Part shown: positions 48,298-57,706 of the stretch, piece by piece | Layout: the number at the start of each line of letters is the position of its first letter | Numbering within the stretch: position 1 is the first letter of the stretch | Assembly (NCBI RefSeq): GCF_003012705.1 | Contig: NZ_PXYL01000012.1 | Span: 100,044 to 164,043 of the forward strand | Direction: 5' to 3' | Length of the DNA: 64,000 nucleotides | Origin: Pseudaminobacter soli (ex Li et al. 2025) | GTDB lineage: Bacteria; Pseudomonadota; Alphaproteobacteria; Rhizobiales; Rhizobiaceae | Made by a program: the position numbers and the translations under genes | The notes under the pieces: model-generated | Told to the model about the DNA's origin: nothing | The model's input: the letters and a program-made list of their open reading frames with translations, nothing else | Databases searched by the model: none

Positions 48298-49338
48298 TCA
48301 AACCGCCTTGCACAGGCGCAAGAGCGCCATGACCTCGAGCGGGGTGGCACGCTTGAAGGCGATGTAGGTGGGCTCTTCCTCGCCGTGGAAGCGGCGCTTG
48401 AAGGCTGCCTGGCCCTGCAGGTTGAAGATGCGCCGGTTGATGTGGCCGGAATTGTAAGCGCGGGAAAACATCGAGCGCCAGAAATGGCTTTCGTCAAAGC
48501 CGCTCTCGCGGATGTCGGCCAGCGGCGACAGGCCGAGCGTGACCAGGCCCCGCCCCTCCTTGCGGAATCGGTCGACGGCGAATTTCGTCAGCCCGATCTC
48601 GGCATGCGGGGTGGTTTCGGCGAATTTGCGCTTGAAGGCGGTCGTGTAGCCGACCACCTCGCCGCCGCTGAAGATCGGGTCGAAATCGAGCAGCGCCACC
48701 GCTCGCCCCTCGGGATCGACCAGCACGAAACGGCGCATGGCCTCGCCGAGGCTGGTGCGGAACGGCCGGTTGAGAAAGCGCATTTCCCAGCGCTTGACGA
48801 CGCGTTCGGCGCGCCAGCTGTCCGACAGGCGCTTGACGTGCTCGTGGGAGGCGACGCTGCCATCGTCCTCGACGATGGAAAAACCATGCTTGAAGAGCCA
48901 ACGCTCGGAATAGCGCACGGTTTCGTTGCGCGTGCCGGAGAAATCATGCGCGGGCAAAGGCAGGCGGGTGTCGATGCCGGCGCGGTTGATGCGGTAGCCG
49001 AGCCCGGCAAGCACGCGCGCGGTCTCTTCGCCGATCTGGACGAACCAGGGGGTTCGCGCCGCCTCGATGAAACGGCGCAGATAGGCGGGCCTTTCGGCCG
49101 GCGCCGCGACCGGATCGCCCAGCACGAAATGCTGGCCCATCTTGGTGGCGAAGGCGATGTAGCCGTCGGCATCGCCGAAATAGTGAAGATCGTCCTGGAT
49201 CGCGGTGGAATAGGCGAGCGAGAAATCGCCATGGCGCCGCACCAGCCGCAGCCGGTCCTCGAATGCCAGCTCCATGCGCGGCACAGTGGCGGCGCGCCAA
49301 TCGAACAAGGCGTCGAAACTCTTGCGCAAGAACCGCAT
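48298..49338 (-). CDS. Stand-alone DUF2156 protein (MprF C-terminal-like)
   Basis: A 346-residue soluble protein with the two-GNAT-fold DUF2156 domain found at the C-terminus of lysyl-phosphatidylglycerol synthase (MprF/LpiA). Readable family segments are FSLAYSTAIQDDLHYFGDAD, FVLGDPVAAP and SFDESHFWRSMFSRAYN-like residues near the C-terminus. The membrane flippase domain of full-length MprF is absent. Whether it transfers an amino acid from aminoacyl-tRNA to a lipid or another target is unknown. Confidence 0.75.
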   Translation of the reverse strand: MRFLRKSFDALFDWRAATVPRMELAFEDRLRLVRRHGDFSLAYSTAIQDDLHYFGDADGYIAFATKMGQHFVLGDPVAAPAERPAYLRRFIEAARTPWFVQIGEETARVLAGLGYRINRAGIDTRLPLPAHDFSGTRNETVRYSERWLFKHGFSIVEDDGSVASHEHVKRLSDSWRAERVVKRWEMRFLNRPFRTSLGEAMRRFVLVDPEGRAVALLDFDPIFSGGEVVGYTTAFKRKFAETTPHAEIGLTKFAVDRFRKEGRGLVTLGLSPLADIRESGFDESHFWRSMFSRAYNSGHINRRIFNLQGQAAFKRRFHGEEEPTYIAFKRATPLEVMALLRLCKAV

Positions 49339-49489
49339 GCTTTCGTCAAGTCCCCGAGGCCGCGGCGAGAAGAAGATGCCCTCGTATCTTCATTGGCCGG
49401 CAAAGGCACTCTTGCTCAAAATCTTCGGCTGCGCCACAAAGATCGCACCAGCGCGCCGTGTCCATGGCAGAAAATCCAGCGAGAGTCAC

Positions 49490-50632
49490 ATGTCTTCAAC
49501 TGATGTCGAACGGGTGATCGTGATCGGCGCGGGGCCGGCCGGCATGGCAACGTCGCATGCGCTGGGCAAGGCCGGGGTGGCTTCGGTGATCCTCGAAAAG
49601 GAGGAGCATATCGGCGGGCCGTGGCGGCGGCGGCACAAGAACCTGACGCTCAACACCCATCGCGACCTCTCGGCCATGCCCGGCCTGACCTTTCCGAAGG
49701 GAACGCCGGCATTCCCCCATCGCGATCAGCTGGTCGAGCATCTCACCGCCTTCGGCAAGCACCACAGGCTGCCGATCGAATATGGCGTCACGGTCGACGG
49801 AATTTCGCGTGAGGACGGGTTTTGGGCGGTGCGGGCGAACGGTGAACGGCGTCTGGCGCGCGACGTGGTGGTGGCGACCGGCCGCGACAAGCACCCCTAT
49901 ACGCCGGAGTGGAAGGGCGCGAGCGCGTTCGGCGGCCGGCTGATCCACGCCGCCGAATTCAGCGAGGCGGCCAATTTTGCCGGCAAGTCCGTTCTGGTGA
50001 TCGGCGCGGGCAATTCGGGCTTCGACATGCTCAACCATCTCATCCGCGCCAAGACCGGGCAGCTGTGGCTTGCGGCGCGCAACGGGCCCTCGATCCTGCC
50101 CAAGCGCATCGCCAAGGTGGCGGTGCACAAGCTGTCGCCGCTCACCAACGCGCTGCCGAACTGGCTGGCGGACGCCGTGGTGGGGACGACGCAGCGGCTG
50201 ATGTGGGGCGACATGACCCGCTACGGCCTGCCCAAGGCGCCGGGCGGCGGGGTGAGCCGCCTGCGCTCAGACTACACCGCGATCGCCGCCGACGACGGCG
50301 CCATGAACGCCATCAAGGCCGGGCGCATCAAGGTGGTGCCGACGGTGCGCGAGTTCCTGCCCGACGGAAACATCGTGCTCGACGACGGGCGGACGATTCG
50401 GCCCGACGTGACGATCGCAGCCACCGGCTACCGCACCGGGCTCGAGGGGCTGGTGGGCGAATTCGGCGTGCTGGACGAGCGCGGCTTTCCGCTGGTCAAC
50501 GGCGCCAGCCACCCTAACGCGCCGGGCCTATGGTTCCTCGGCATGCGGCCCAGCATCCGCGGCTGCTTCTACGCCTCGGTCCAGCAGGCTGGCCAGATCG
50601 CCAAGGCGATCTCGCACAGCCGCCGGAGATAG
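49490..50632 (+). CDS. Flavin-dependent monooxygenase-like NAD(P)/FAD oxidoreductase
   Basis: A 380-residue protein with an N-terminal FAD site (VIVIGAGPAGMATSHALGKAG), the RDLSAMPG/FPHRDQLVEHL region of flavin-containing monooxygenases, and an internal NAD(P) site (VLVIGAGNSGFDMLNHL) near residue 165. The late motif TIAATGYRTGLEGL is the conserved ATGY of this class. Related to indole-pyruvate (YUCCA-like) and other FMO-type enzymes; substrate cannot be assigned. It is divergent from the DUF2156 gene. Confidence 0.85.
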   Translation: MSSTDVERVIVIGAGPAGMATSHALGKAGVASVILEKEEHIGGPWRRRHKNLTLNTHRDLSAMPGLTFPKGTPAFPHRDQLVEHLTAFGKHHRLPIEYGVTVDGISREDGFWAVRANGERRLARDVVVATGRDKHPYTPEWKGASAFGGRLIHAAEFSEAANFAGKSVLVIGAGNSGFDMLNHLIRAKTGQLWLAARNGPSILPKRIAKVAVHKLSPLTNALPNWLADAVVGTTQRLMWGDMTRYGLPKAPGGGVSRLRSDYTAIAADDGAMNAIKAGRIKVVPTVREFLPDGNIVLDDGRTIRPDVTIAATGYRTGLEGLVGEFGVLDERGFPLVNGASHPNAPGLWFLGMRPSIRGCFYASVQQAGQIAKAISHSRRR

Positions 50633-50636
50633 GCCA

Positions 50637-50733
50637 CTTAGAGCGAGGCGCTTTTGAAGCGCTGTCTCACTCTAAGCTTTTGTTCTTGAAGCATGATCTT
50701 GCCCGAAAAGTCTGCAACTTTTCGGGATCATGC
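50637..50733. repeat. Composite rhizobial palindromic element (second locus)
   Basis: The first hairpin (50637-50676) has outer arms CTTAGAG/CTCTAAG and inner GCGCTT/AAGCGC. The second (50691-50733) has GCATGAT/ATCATGC outside and CCCGAAAAGT/ACTTTTCGGG inside. It fills the space between two convergent genes and ends one base before the SDR stop codon. Like 7324-7425 it consists of two unlike hairpins side by side. Confidence 0.8.
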
Positions 50734-50734
50734 T

Positions 50735-51439
50735 CTACACCGAGCGCGTGATGCCGCCGTCGACGCGAATGTTCTGGCCGGTGATGTAGCTCGACCTGTC
50801 GCTGGCGAGGAAGGCGATCACTTCCGACACTTCCTCGACGCGGCCGTAACGGCCCATGGGGATCCGTTCGCGGCGTTCGCCGGTTTCCGGCAGGCTGTCG
50901 ATGAAGCCGGGCAGCACGTTGTTCATGCGCACATTGTCGGGCGCATATTTGTCGGCGAAGAGCTTCGTGAAAGCGGCGAGCCCGGCGCGGAACACACCCG
51001 AGGTCGGGAACAGCGCCTCGGGCTCGAAGGCGGCATAGGTCGAGATGTTGACGATGGAGCCCGACTTCTGCGCCTGCATGACCGGCGTGACCAGCCGCGC
51101 GGTGCGCACGGCGTTGAGCAGATAGGTCTCCATGCCGAGCTGCCAGTCCTCGTCGCTGATTTCCAGGATCGGCGCGCGCGGACCGTGGCCGGCGCTGTTG
51201 ACCACCGCATCGATGCGACCCCACTTCGCAACCGTCGCGTCGACGAGGCGCTTGAGATCGTCATTGGAGCGGTTGGAGCCGGTGACGCCGATGCCGCCAA
51301 GCTTCTTGGCCAGCGCCTCGCCCTTGCCCGACGAGGACAGGATGGCGACCTTGAACCCATCCTCGGCAAGCTTGCGGGCGGCATCCGCCCCCATGCCGCT
51401 GCCGCCTGCGGTGATGATGGCCGTCTTCAGTTCCGACAT
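50735..51439 (-). CDS. Short-chain dehydrogenase/reductase family protein with atypical active site
   Basis: A 234-residue Rossmann-fold SDR: nucleotide site TAGGSGMGADAARKLA, VNSAGHG in place of NNAG, and IVNISTYAAFEP for the catalytic Ser. Where YxxxK is expected, the sequence reads TSGVFRAGLAAF, so both Tyr and Lys are missing at the aligned positions. The C-terminal YITGQNIRVDGGITRS is standard. GGGGAG precedes the ATG. It could be a non-catalytic or altered SDR. Confidence 0.85.
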   Translation of the reverse strand: MSELKTAIITAGGSGMGADAARKLAEDGFKVAILSSSGKGEALAKKLGGIGVTGSNRSNDDLKRLVDATVAKWGRIDAVVNSAGHGPRAPILEISDEDWQLGMETYLLNAVRTARLVTPVMQAQKSGSIVNISTYAAFEPEALFPTSGVFRAGLAAFTKLFADKYAPDNVRMNNVLPGFIDSLPETGERRERIPMGRYGRVEEVSEVIAFLASDRSSYITGQNIRVDGGITRSV

Positions 51440-51660
51440 TTTTTGCACTCCCCTTTCGCGGCCGCGCACAGCGCGGGCCGAATTCTTATCGGCAAAGAGG
51501 TATCTATCTGGGCGCTGCCGGGCAAGATGCTGGACCAGCACCCGGACTACCGTGGCAAACGGCGGGAGCGGCTGCATCTTGACGCGACGCGGCTGCTTTG
51601 CCAGACATCGCGTGTACGGGCCGGAGTTTTGAGCTGGGTGCCGACGTGGCCGCCTGCGCC

Positions 51661-52017
51661 ATGCCCGTGGAGACAGAGTTGACCCTATCCGGCTTTCTGC
51701 AGCTCGCCGCCTCGACGGTGATCTTCCTTCTCGCGGCCACCGTCGCGAAATCCTGGGCGCTGGCGCCCGGCCTGCCGAAACTGGCGCTGACGCTGGTGCT
51801 CTATTCGGCCGGCAATCTGGTGATGCTGCGCCTGGTGCGCGAATTCGGCATGGCCTCGGCCTTCAGCCTGTCGGCGGTCATCCAGCTGGTGGCGATCAAC
51901 GTGATCGCGCTGGCTTTCTTCGGCGAGCGGTTGAGCGCGGTGCAAAGCAGTGGCGTCGTGCTTGCCATTCTGGCCGTGGGGCTCATCACGCTCGGACCGC
52001 AGGCCGGCGGCCAGTAA
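51661..52017 (+). CDS. Small four-helix membrane protein (EamA/SMR-like)
   Basis: A 118-residue hydrophobic protein with four predicted membrane segments, ending VVLAILAVGLITLG as in half-size DMT/EmrE-like transporters. The segment LTLVLYSAGNLVMLRLVREFGMASAFSL fits the third-helix region of that superfamily. It may work as a dimer. The start is uncertain: ATG 51661 has no good ribosome site and the frame is open back to 51598. Confidence 0.65.
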   Translation: MPVETELTLSGFLQLAASTVIFLLAATVAKSWALAPGLPKLALTLVLYSAGNLVMLRLVREFGMASAFSLSAVIQLVAINVIALAFFGERLSAVQSSGVVLAILAVGLITLGPQAGGQ

Positions 52018-52137
52018 CCCCCATCCCAGCATGTGACAGCGGCCGCGCACCATAATTGCGCGGCCTGATGTTCGAGGCGACTTGCCTCCCTATGTAAGTC
52101 CTGCATTTCTGCGGGCGACGAACCATCGGGAGTCTTC

Positions 52138-52842
52138 ATGAGCACAGCGCGGTCGGGTCTTTTCGGCAAGGTTGAGTTCACCGTCCTGTTGGCCGCGCTG
52201 ATCGTGGCTGGCGGTTTGTGGGGATTCGTCGAGCTGATGGAACTGGCGCGGGATTCCGCCCCGCATGGCTTCGACACCGAAATCCTGCTGGCCTTGCGCA
52301 CGCCGGGCGACCTTGCCACGCCGATCGGGCCACACTGGCTGAAGGAAGCGATGCGCGACCTGACGAGCCTCGGCAGCGCCGCGGTGCTGATCTACATCAC
52401 CGCAGCCGTGATCATCTATCTCCTGGTGGCGCGCAAGACGCTTGCCGCCTTCTTCGTGCTGGTGGCCATTGCCGGCGGCCAGGCGCTGAACAGCCTGCTG
52501 AAACTGGGCATCGACCGCCCTCGCCCCGAGGTGGTGCCGCACCTGGCTCACGTCAGCACGCTGAGCTTCCCGAGCGGCCATGCCATGATGTCGGCGGTGA
52601 CCTATCTGACGCTCGGCGCGCTCTTGGCGCAGACCGTGCCCGACCGGGCGACCAAGATCTACGTGCTTTCGGTGGCTGTGCTGACCACCTTCATCGTCGG
52701 CGTGAGCCGGCTCTATCTCGGCGTCCACTGGCCGTCCGACGTGCTGGCCGGTTGGTGCGCGGGGGCCGCCTGGGCGATGCTGTTCTGGCTGGTGGCGCGC
52801 TGGGCACGGCGGACGCAAGCCGCCTCGCTGAAGCCGATGTAA
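52138..52842 (+). CDS. PAP2-family membrane phosphatase
   Basis: A 234-residue inner-membrane protein with about five or six helices and the three PAP2 motifs: KLGIDRPRP, PSGHAM and SRLYLGVHWPSDV. The substrate is a lipid phosphate or pyrophosphate (phosphatidic acid, PGP or undecaprenyl-PP); which one is open. GGGAG lies at a good distance from the ATG. uppP, an unrelated undecaprenyl-PP phosphatase, is 1 kb downstream. Confidence 0.9.
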   Translation: MSTARSGLFGKVEFTVLLAALIVAGGLWGFVELMELARDSAPHGFDTEILLALRTPGDLATPIGPHWLKEAMRDLTSLGSAAVLIYITAAVIIYLLVARKTLAAFFVLVAIAGGQALNSLLKLGIDRPRPEVVPHLAHVSTLSFPSGHAMMSAVTYLTLGALLAQTVPDRATKIYVLSVAVLTTFIVGVSRLYLGVHWPSDVLAGWCAGAAWAMLFWLVARWARRTQAASLKPM

Positions 52843-52913
52843 GGCCCCTCGCCTCCTCTGAAAATACCCGCCCGAAGCCTCGCCGCATTGATCAATGCAC
52901 TGCTTGACAGCCG

Positions 52914-52950
52914 CTGCTCGCCGAGGCATATTTAACCAATAGGTTAAATA
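52914..52950 (+). promoter_or_regulatory. Promoter with overlapping operator before the DUF899 gene
   Basis: A TTGACA -35 (52914-52919) has its -10 position (about 52937-52942) inside a perfect palindrome: arm TATTTAACC (52929-52937), AATA, arm GGTTAAATA (52942-52950). A dimeric repressor bound there would block the promoter. AACC/GGTT-type palindromes are typical for ArsR-family regulators; no such gene is adjacent. Confidence 0.6.
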
Positions 52951-53076
52951 CGAAACCATCGGTCCGGAACCCGTTCCTGCCGGCAGAGTTTCTGCCGCAA
53001 TGAAGGACGGGTCCCTGGCCGCACACAACGTCAAACACCCGAAATGGCATTTCCACTCGCAGGAAGGAAAAGGACC

Positions 53077-53820
53077 ATGGAACCGCATAAAGTCGTATCG
53101 CAGCAGGAATGGATGGAGGCCCAGAAGGCGCATCTGGCCAAGGAAAAAGAATATACGCGCCACCGCGACCGGCTGAGCGCCGAACGGCAGGCGCTGCCCT
53201 GGACGCGCGTGGAAAAGGACTATGTGTTCGACGCGCCGCAGTGCAAGAAGACGCTCGAGGAACTGTTCGACGGGCGCAGCCAACTGGTGGTCATCCACTT
53301 CATGCTTGGGCCGGACTGGGAGGCGGGCTGCGTCGGCTGCTCCTTCGGCGCCGACCATATCGACGGCGCCAACCAGCACCTGAAGCACCATGACGTGACG
53401 CTGGTGGCCGTCTCGCGCGCGCCGCTTCCCAAGATCGAGGCCTACAAGAAGCGCATGGGCTGGAAGTTCGACTGGGTGTCGTCCTTCGGCAGCGACTTCA
53501 ACTACGATTTCGGCGTGTCGTTCAACAAGGAAGACATCAAGAACGGCAAGGCGATCTACAACTACAAGCCGCTCGACTTCGAGATGGACGAATTGCCCGG
53601 CATGACGGTGTTCTACAAGGACGAAGACGGCAACATCTTTCGCACCTTCTCGCAATATGCGCGGGGCGACGAGGAGAGGCTGGGCGCCTATGTGTTCCTC
53701 GACCGCACGCCCAAGGGCCGCGACGAAAAGAGCGCCATGGACTGGGTGAAGCGCCACGACGAATATCCCGATGAGGACAAGAACATCGCCGCGATGCTGA
53801 CGTCGTCCTGCTGCGGGTGA
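53077..53820 (+). CDS. DUF899 thioredoxin-like protein
   Basis: A 247-residue DUF899 protein with a thioredoxin-like fold: HFMLGPDWEAGCVGCSFGAD (CxxC), then AVSRAPLPKIEAYKKRMGW and a C-terminal tail ending SSCCG. DUF899 genes often accompany ArsR/AHSA1 stress modules, and the operator-like palindrome upstream fits this. AGGAAGGAAAAGGA lies before the ATG at 53077, preferred to 53044. Reaction unknown. Confidence 0.88.
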   Translation: MEPHKVVSQQEWMEAQKAHLAKEKEYTRHRDRLSAERQALPWTRVEKDYVFDAPQCKKTLEELFDGRSQLVVIHFMLGPDWEAGCVGCSFGADHIDGANQHLKHHDVTLVAVSRAPLPKIEAYKKRMGWKFDWVSSFGSDFNYDFGVSFNKEDIKNGKAIYNYKPLDFEMDELPGMTVFYKDEDGNIFRTFSQYARGDEERLGAYVFLDRTPKGRDEKSAMDWVKRHDEYPDEDKNIAAMLTSSCCG

Positions 53821-53848
53821 GCGCTTTTCAGCGAGGATGTTCCTTCAA

Positions 53849-53878
53849 AACGGGCCGGCAAGAGACCGGCCCGTTTGT
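53849..53878. terminator. Bidirectional terminator between DUF899 gene and uppP
   Basis: AACGGGCCGG (53849-53858) and CCGGCCCGTT (53866-53875) pair perfectly across a 7-base loop. T/A-rich flanks lie on both strands, serving the two convergent genes. Confidence 0.85.
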
Positions 53879-53888
53879 CTTGTCGCGA

Positions 53889-54695
53889 TCAGCCCCAGAT
53901 CAGCAGCGAGACGAGGCCGACGGTGCCGACGATGAGCCGCCACCAGGCGAACAGCCCAAAACCGTGGCGCGAGACATAGTCGAGCAGATGCCGCACGACG
54001 AAGACGCCGGCGATGAAGGCGGCGACGAAGCCAACGCCGATGATCGGCAGGTCGGCCGCTGACAGAACGTCGCGGTTCTTGATCAGGTCGAGCGTGAAGG
54101 CGCCGGCCATGGTGGGCATGGCTAGGAAGAACGAAAACTCCGCCGCCGAGCGCTTGTCGGCGCCCATCAGGAGCGCACCGACGATGGTCGCGCCCGAGCG
54201 CGAGGTGCCGGGGATCATGGCCAGGCACTGGAAGAAGCCGATGCCCAGATAGACCGGCAGCGGATAATCCGTCACGTTGCGGTATTTCGGCGTCAGCGCC
54301 AGCCTGTCGACGCCGAGCAGCACGACGCCGCCGACAATCAGCATGACGCAGATCAGCATTGGCGATTCGAACAGCACGGTCTTGATGAAATCATGCGCCA
54401 GGAAGCCGATGACCGCAGCCGGCAGGAAGGCCAGCAGGATGCCGAACACGAAGCGCCGCGCGCCGGGGTCGCTGGGCAGGCTGGTCGCGATCTTCCACAG
54501 CCGCCCGAAATAGACCGACAGGATGGCCAGGATGGCGCCGAGCTGGATCAGCACCTCAAACGCCTTGCCGGTGGATTCGAAGCCCAGGAAATGGCCGGCC
54601 AGCAGCAGATGGCCGGTCGACGACACGGGGATGAACTCTGTGAAGCCCTCGAGCAGACCAAGCAGCAGGGCTTCGACGATGGTTTGATGTTCCAT
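53889..54695 (-). CDS. uppP: Undecaprenyl-diphosphatase UppP (BacA)
   Basis: Recycles undecaprenyl pyrophosphate to the monophosphate carrier for cell-wall synthesis. It has 268 residues, about eight membrane segments. Catalytic motifs are [19 protein letters not shown] near the N-terminus and [17 protein letters not shown] near residue 165. It is divergent from the GST gene. Confidence 0.95.
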   Translation of the reverse strand: MEHQTIVEALLLGLLEGFTEFIPVSSTGHLLLAGHFLGFESTGKAFEVLIQLGAILAILSVYFGRLWKIATSLPSDPGARRFVFGILLAFLPAAVIGFLAHDFIKTVLFESPMLICVMLIVGGVVLLGVDRLALTPKYRNVTDYPLPVYLGIGFFQCLAMIPGTSRSGATIVGALLMGADKRSAAEFSFFLAMPTMAGAFTLDLIKNRDVLSAADLPIIGVGFVAAFIAGVFVVRHLLDYVSRHGFGLFAWWRLIVGTVGLVSLLIWG

Positions 54696-54847
54696 GAATG
54701 TCTCGACGATGCGGTGAATGGAGGGCTTGCTTGTCAGGGCGCCGAACTGTCCCTATACGGATGCGCCTTGACCGCCCGGTGAATCGGGCAGAGATAGAAC
54801 TACCGGCGCGGCCGAAGAATGACCAGCGCAGTTTTTGCCACGGAACC

Positions 54848-55540
54848 ATGCTGACGCTTTTCCATCACCCCATGTTCGCCTCCTGCCGCTTCGTTCGCCT
54901 CGCCTTCGGCGAGTATGGTGAGGAGCTGGCGCTGATCGAGGAGAAGCCGTGGGCGCGGCGCAGGGAATTCCTGGCGCTCAACGCGGCCGGCACGCTGCCG
55001 GTGCTGCTGGCCGAGGGCGACGTGCCGATCATCGGCGCCGGCGTGATTGCCGAATATCTCGACGAGACGCGCGGCGTGCTGAAGCGCGAGCGGCGTCTGT
55101 TTGCCGAGGACCCGATGGAGCGCGCCGAGATTCGCCGGCTGGTGGACTGGTATCTGGTCAAGACCGACAGCGAGGTGACCAAGCATCTGGTGCGCGAGCG
55201 CGTGCTGAAGCCGCTGATGCCCAACGAGGTGGGCGGCGGCTCGCCGGATTCGGGCGCCATCCGCGCCGCCCGCGCCAATATCCGCCAGCACATGAAATAC
55301 ACCAACTGGCTGGCCGGCACCCGCCACTGGCTGGCCGGCCCGCGCATCACCTACGCCGATCTCGCGGCCGCCGCCGGCATCTCGGTGCTCGACTATCTGG
55401 GCGAGATCGACTGGAGCGACAACAGCGCCGCCCGCGACTGGTACACGCGGGTGAAGTCGCGCCCCTCCTTCCGCCCGCTGCTCGGCGACCGCGTGCGCGG
55501 CATTTCGCCGGTATCCCACTATGCGGACCTCGATTTCTGA
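54848..55540 (+). CDS. Glutathione S-transferase family protein
   Basis: A 230-residue GST: an N-terminal thioredoxin-like domain ([20 protein letters not shown], then [13 protein letters not shown] with the cis-Pro, and [13 protein letters not shown]) and an all-helical C-terminal domain with [19 protein letters not shown]. The residue at the usual Ser/Cys position follows HPMF. Substrate unknown. It overlaps the queG start by 20 bases, so the two are coupled. Confidence 0.88.
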   Translation: MLTLFHHPMFASCRFVRLAFGEYGEELALIEEKPWARRREFLALNAAGTLPVLLAEGDVPIIGAGVIAEYLDETRGVLKRERRLFAEDPMERAEIRRLVDWYLVKTDSEVTKHLVRERVLKPLMPNEVGGGSPDSGAIRAARANIRQHMKYTNWLAGTRHWLAGPRITYADLAAAAGISVLDYLGEIDWSDNSAARDWYTRVKSRPSFRPLLGDRVRGISPVSHYADLDF

Positions 55541-56714
55541 TAGACCCGAAAGGGGCAAGCCCGGCGAGGGCGACCGCCTGCGGCAGATGATCGACCGCGA
55601 GGCGGCCCGCGCCGGCTTCGACGCGATTGCCGTCACCACGCCCGATTCAATCCCTCAGGCGCCCGCCCTGCTGGCCGAGTTCCTCGACGCCGGTTTCCAT
55701 GGCTCGATGGGCTGGATGGCCGAAACGCTTGAGCGCCGGGCCGCTCCCAAAGCGCTTTGGGGCGACGTTCGCTCCATCATCGTGCTGGCGATGAACTATG
55801 GTCCCGGCGAGGACCCGCGCGCCTTGCAGGCGATGCCCGAGCGCGGCGCTATCTCCGTCTATGCCCGCAACCGCGACTATCACGACGTCATCAAGGGGCG
55901 GCTGAAGGAACTGGCCGGCAAGATCGTGGCCCGCGCCGGCGGCGATGTAAAAGTGTTCGTCGACACGGCGCCGGTGATGGAAAAGCCGCTGGCAGAAGCC
56001 GCCGGCATCGGCTGGCAGGGCAAGCACACGAACCTCGTCAGCCGGCAATTCGGCTCCTGGCTGTTCTTGGGCACCATATTCACCACGGCCGAGATCGCGC
56101 CCGACGGGCGGGAGGTCGACCATTGCGGTTCGTGCCGCGCCTGTCTCGACGCCTGCCCGACCCACGCCTTTCCCGCGCCCTACAAGCTCGATGCGCGGCG
56201 CTGCATCTCCTACCTCACCATCGAGAACAAGGGGCCGATCCCGCACGAATTCCGTGCGGCGATGGGCAACCGCATCTATGGCTGCGACGACTGCCTCGCC
56301 GCCTGCCCGTGGAACAAATTTGCCCGCGCCGCCTCCGAGATGAAGCTCGCCGCCCGCGACGACCTTCTTGCGCCGAGGCTGGCGGATTTTCTTAGCCTGG
56401 ACGATGCCGCCTTCCGCGCCTTCTTCTCCGGCTCGCCGGTGAAGCGCATCGGCCGCGACCGCTTTGTCCGCAACGCGCTGATCGCCGCAGGCAATTCGAA
56501 TGATCGCGGGCTGATTCCTGCCTGCGAGAGCCTTTTGTCCGATCCCTCGCCGCTGGTGCGCGGGGCGGCGGTGTGGGCACTTTCGTGCCTGATGGAGCCG
56601 GCGGATTTCACGGCGCTTGCAGCGGCGCGGCAAAACGGCGAAGACGACGCCGAGGTGCGCGAGGAGTGGGCTTTGGCAAGTGGCCGGGCGCAAGCGATCG
56701 GGGAACAGGCATGA
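55521..56714 (+). CDS. queG: Epoxyqueuosine reductase QueG
   Basis: Cobalamin- and Fe-S-dependent last step of queuosine synthesis in tRNA. It has 397 residues: the DUF1730 catalytic domain with [18 protein letters not shown] (catalytic Asp), two 4Fe-4S motifs ([13 protein letters not shown] and [13 protein letters not shown]) and C-terminal HEAT-like repeats. The ATG at 55521 lies inside the GST gene; ATG 55587 ([12 protein letters not shown]) is an alternative. Confidence 0.94.
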   Translation: MRTSISDRPERGKPGEGDRLRQMIDREAARAGFDAIAVTTPDSIPQAPALLAEFLDAGFHGSMGWMAETLERRAAPKALWGDVRSIIVLAMNYGPGEDPRALQAMPERGAISVYARNRDYHDVIKGRLKELAGKIVARAGGDVKVFVDTAPVMEKPLAEAAGIGWQGKHTNLVSRQFGSWLFLGTIFTTAEIAPDGREVDHCGSCRACLDACPTHAFPAPYKLDARRCISYLTIENKGPIPHEFRAAMGNRIYGCDDCLAACPWNKFARAASEMKLAARDDLLAPRLADFLSLDDAAFRAFFSGSPVKRIGRDRFVRNALIAAGNSNDRGLIPACESLLSDPSPLVRGAAVWALSCLMEPADFTALAAARQNGEDDAEVREEWALASGRAQAIGEQA

Positions 56715-57616
56715 CCGTGCAAAAGATGTTCATCTTCGGGGCCGGCTATTCCGGCAAGGCGACTGCCCAGGCAAAGCCCGACAACGCCCATGTTGCCGGC
56801 ACCACGCGCTCGCCCGAAAAATTCGAGGCGCTGCGGCAGGCAGGGATAAAACCCTTCGTTTTCGACGGGACGCTGACCGATGAGCTGGCCGCCGAGCTTG
56901 CCGAGACCACCCATCTGCTGATCTCGATTGCGCCCGACGAAGCCGGCGATCCCGTACTGAACGCCGCGCGCGAAAAAGTCCTGCACGGCATGCCGAAGCT
57001 TCAATGGATCGGCTATCTCTCGACCGTCGGTGTCTATGGCGACCATGGCGGCGCCTGGGTGGACGAGACGGGCGAATGCCGGCCGGTGTCGCGCCGCTCC
57101 GTCATGCGGCTTAAGGCGGAAAACGAATGGCTGGCGCTAGGCGCCGAGAGCGGCCTACCGGTGGCTGTGCTGCGGCTTTCGGGCATCTACGGGCCCGGCC
57201 GCAACGCGCTCGTCAACCTCACCAATGGCACCGCCAAGCGGCTGATTAAGCCAGACCAGGTGTTCAACCGCATTCATGGCGAGGACATTGCCGGCGCCGC
57301 ATGGCACCTCGCGCAGCAGAACATGGGTGGCGTGTTCAACGTGACCGACGACATGCCCTCGCCGCCCCAGGACGTGGTGACTTATGCCGCCGGGCTGATG
57401 GGTGCGACACCGCCGCCCGAAATTCCCTTCGAAACCGCCCAACTTTCGCCAATGGCCCGGTCTTTCTATGGCGAGAACAAGCGCGTCTCCAACGCGGCGA
57501 TCAAGGCAACGGGCTTCCGGTTCCGCTATCCGGACTATCAAACGGGCTTCGACGCGATGTGGGAGACGGGCAACTGGAACGAAGGCGAGCCGCGCAGCCC
57601 AATGAAGCGCGGATGA
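56711..57616 (+). CDS. NAD(P)-dependent SDR / epimerase-like protein (YeeZ type)
   Basis: A 301-residue extended-SDR protein. The nucleotide site is [16 protein letters not shown]; the middle region reads [20 protein letters not shown], with the SDR Ser/Thr, and the usual Tyr-x3-Lys is not evident (the chain has [13 protein letters not shown]). The ATG overlaps the queG stop (ATGA). Function unknown; related to E. coli YeeZ-type proteins. Confidence 0.82.
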   Translation: MTVQKMFIFGAGYSGKATAQAKPDNAHVAGTTRSPEKFEALRQAGIKPFVFDGTLTDELAAELAETTHLLISIAPDEAGDPVLNAAREKVLHGMPKLQWIGYLSTVGVYGDHGGAWVDETGECRPVSRRSVMRLKAENEWLALGAESGLPVAVLRLSGIYGPGRNALVNLTNGTAKRLIKPDQVFNRIHGEDIAGAAWHLAQQNMGGVFNVTDDMPSPPQDVVTYAAGLMGATPPPEIPFETAQLSPMARSFYGENKRVSNAAIKATGFRFRYPDYQTGFDAMWETGNWNEGEPRSPMKRG

Positions 57617-57706
57617 CCGAATAAGGTGCTCGTGACGAAGGCTGAACCATCGTTTACGCTTCGCTAAGCAAGTCATCTCAAGCTTGTCGGCAAGGGGCCG
57701 GATTGG

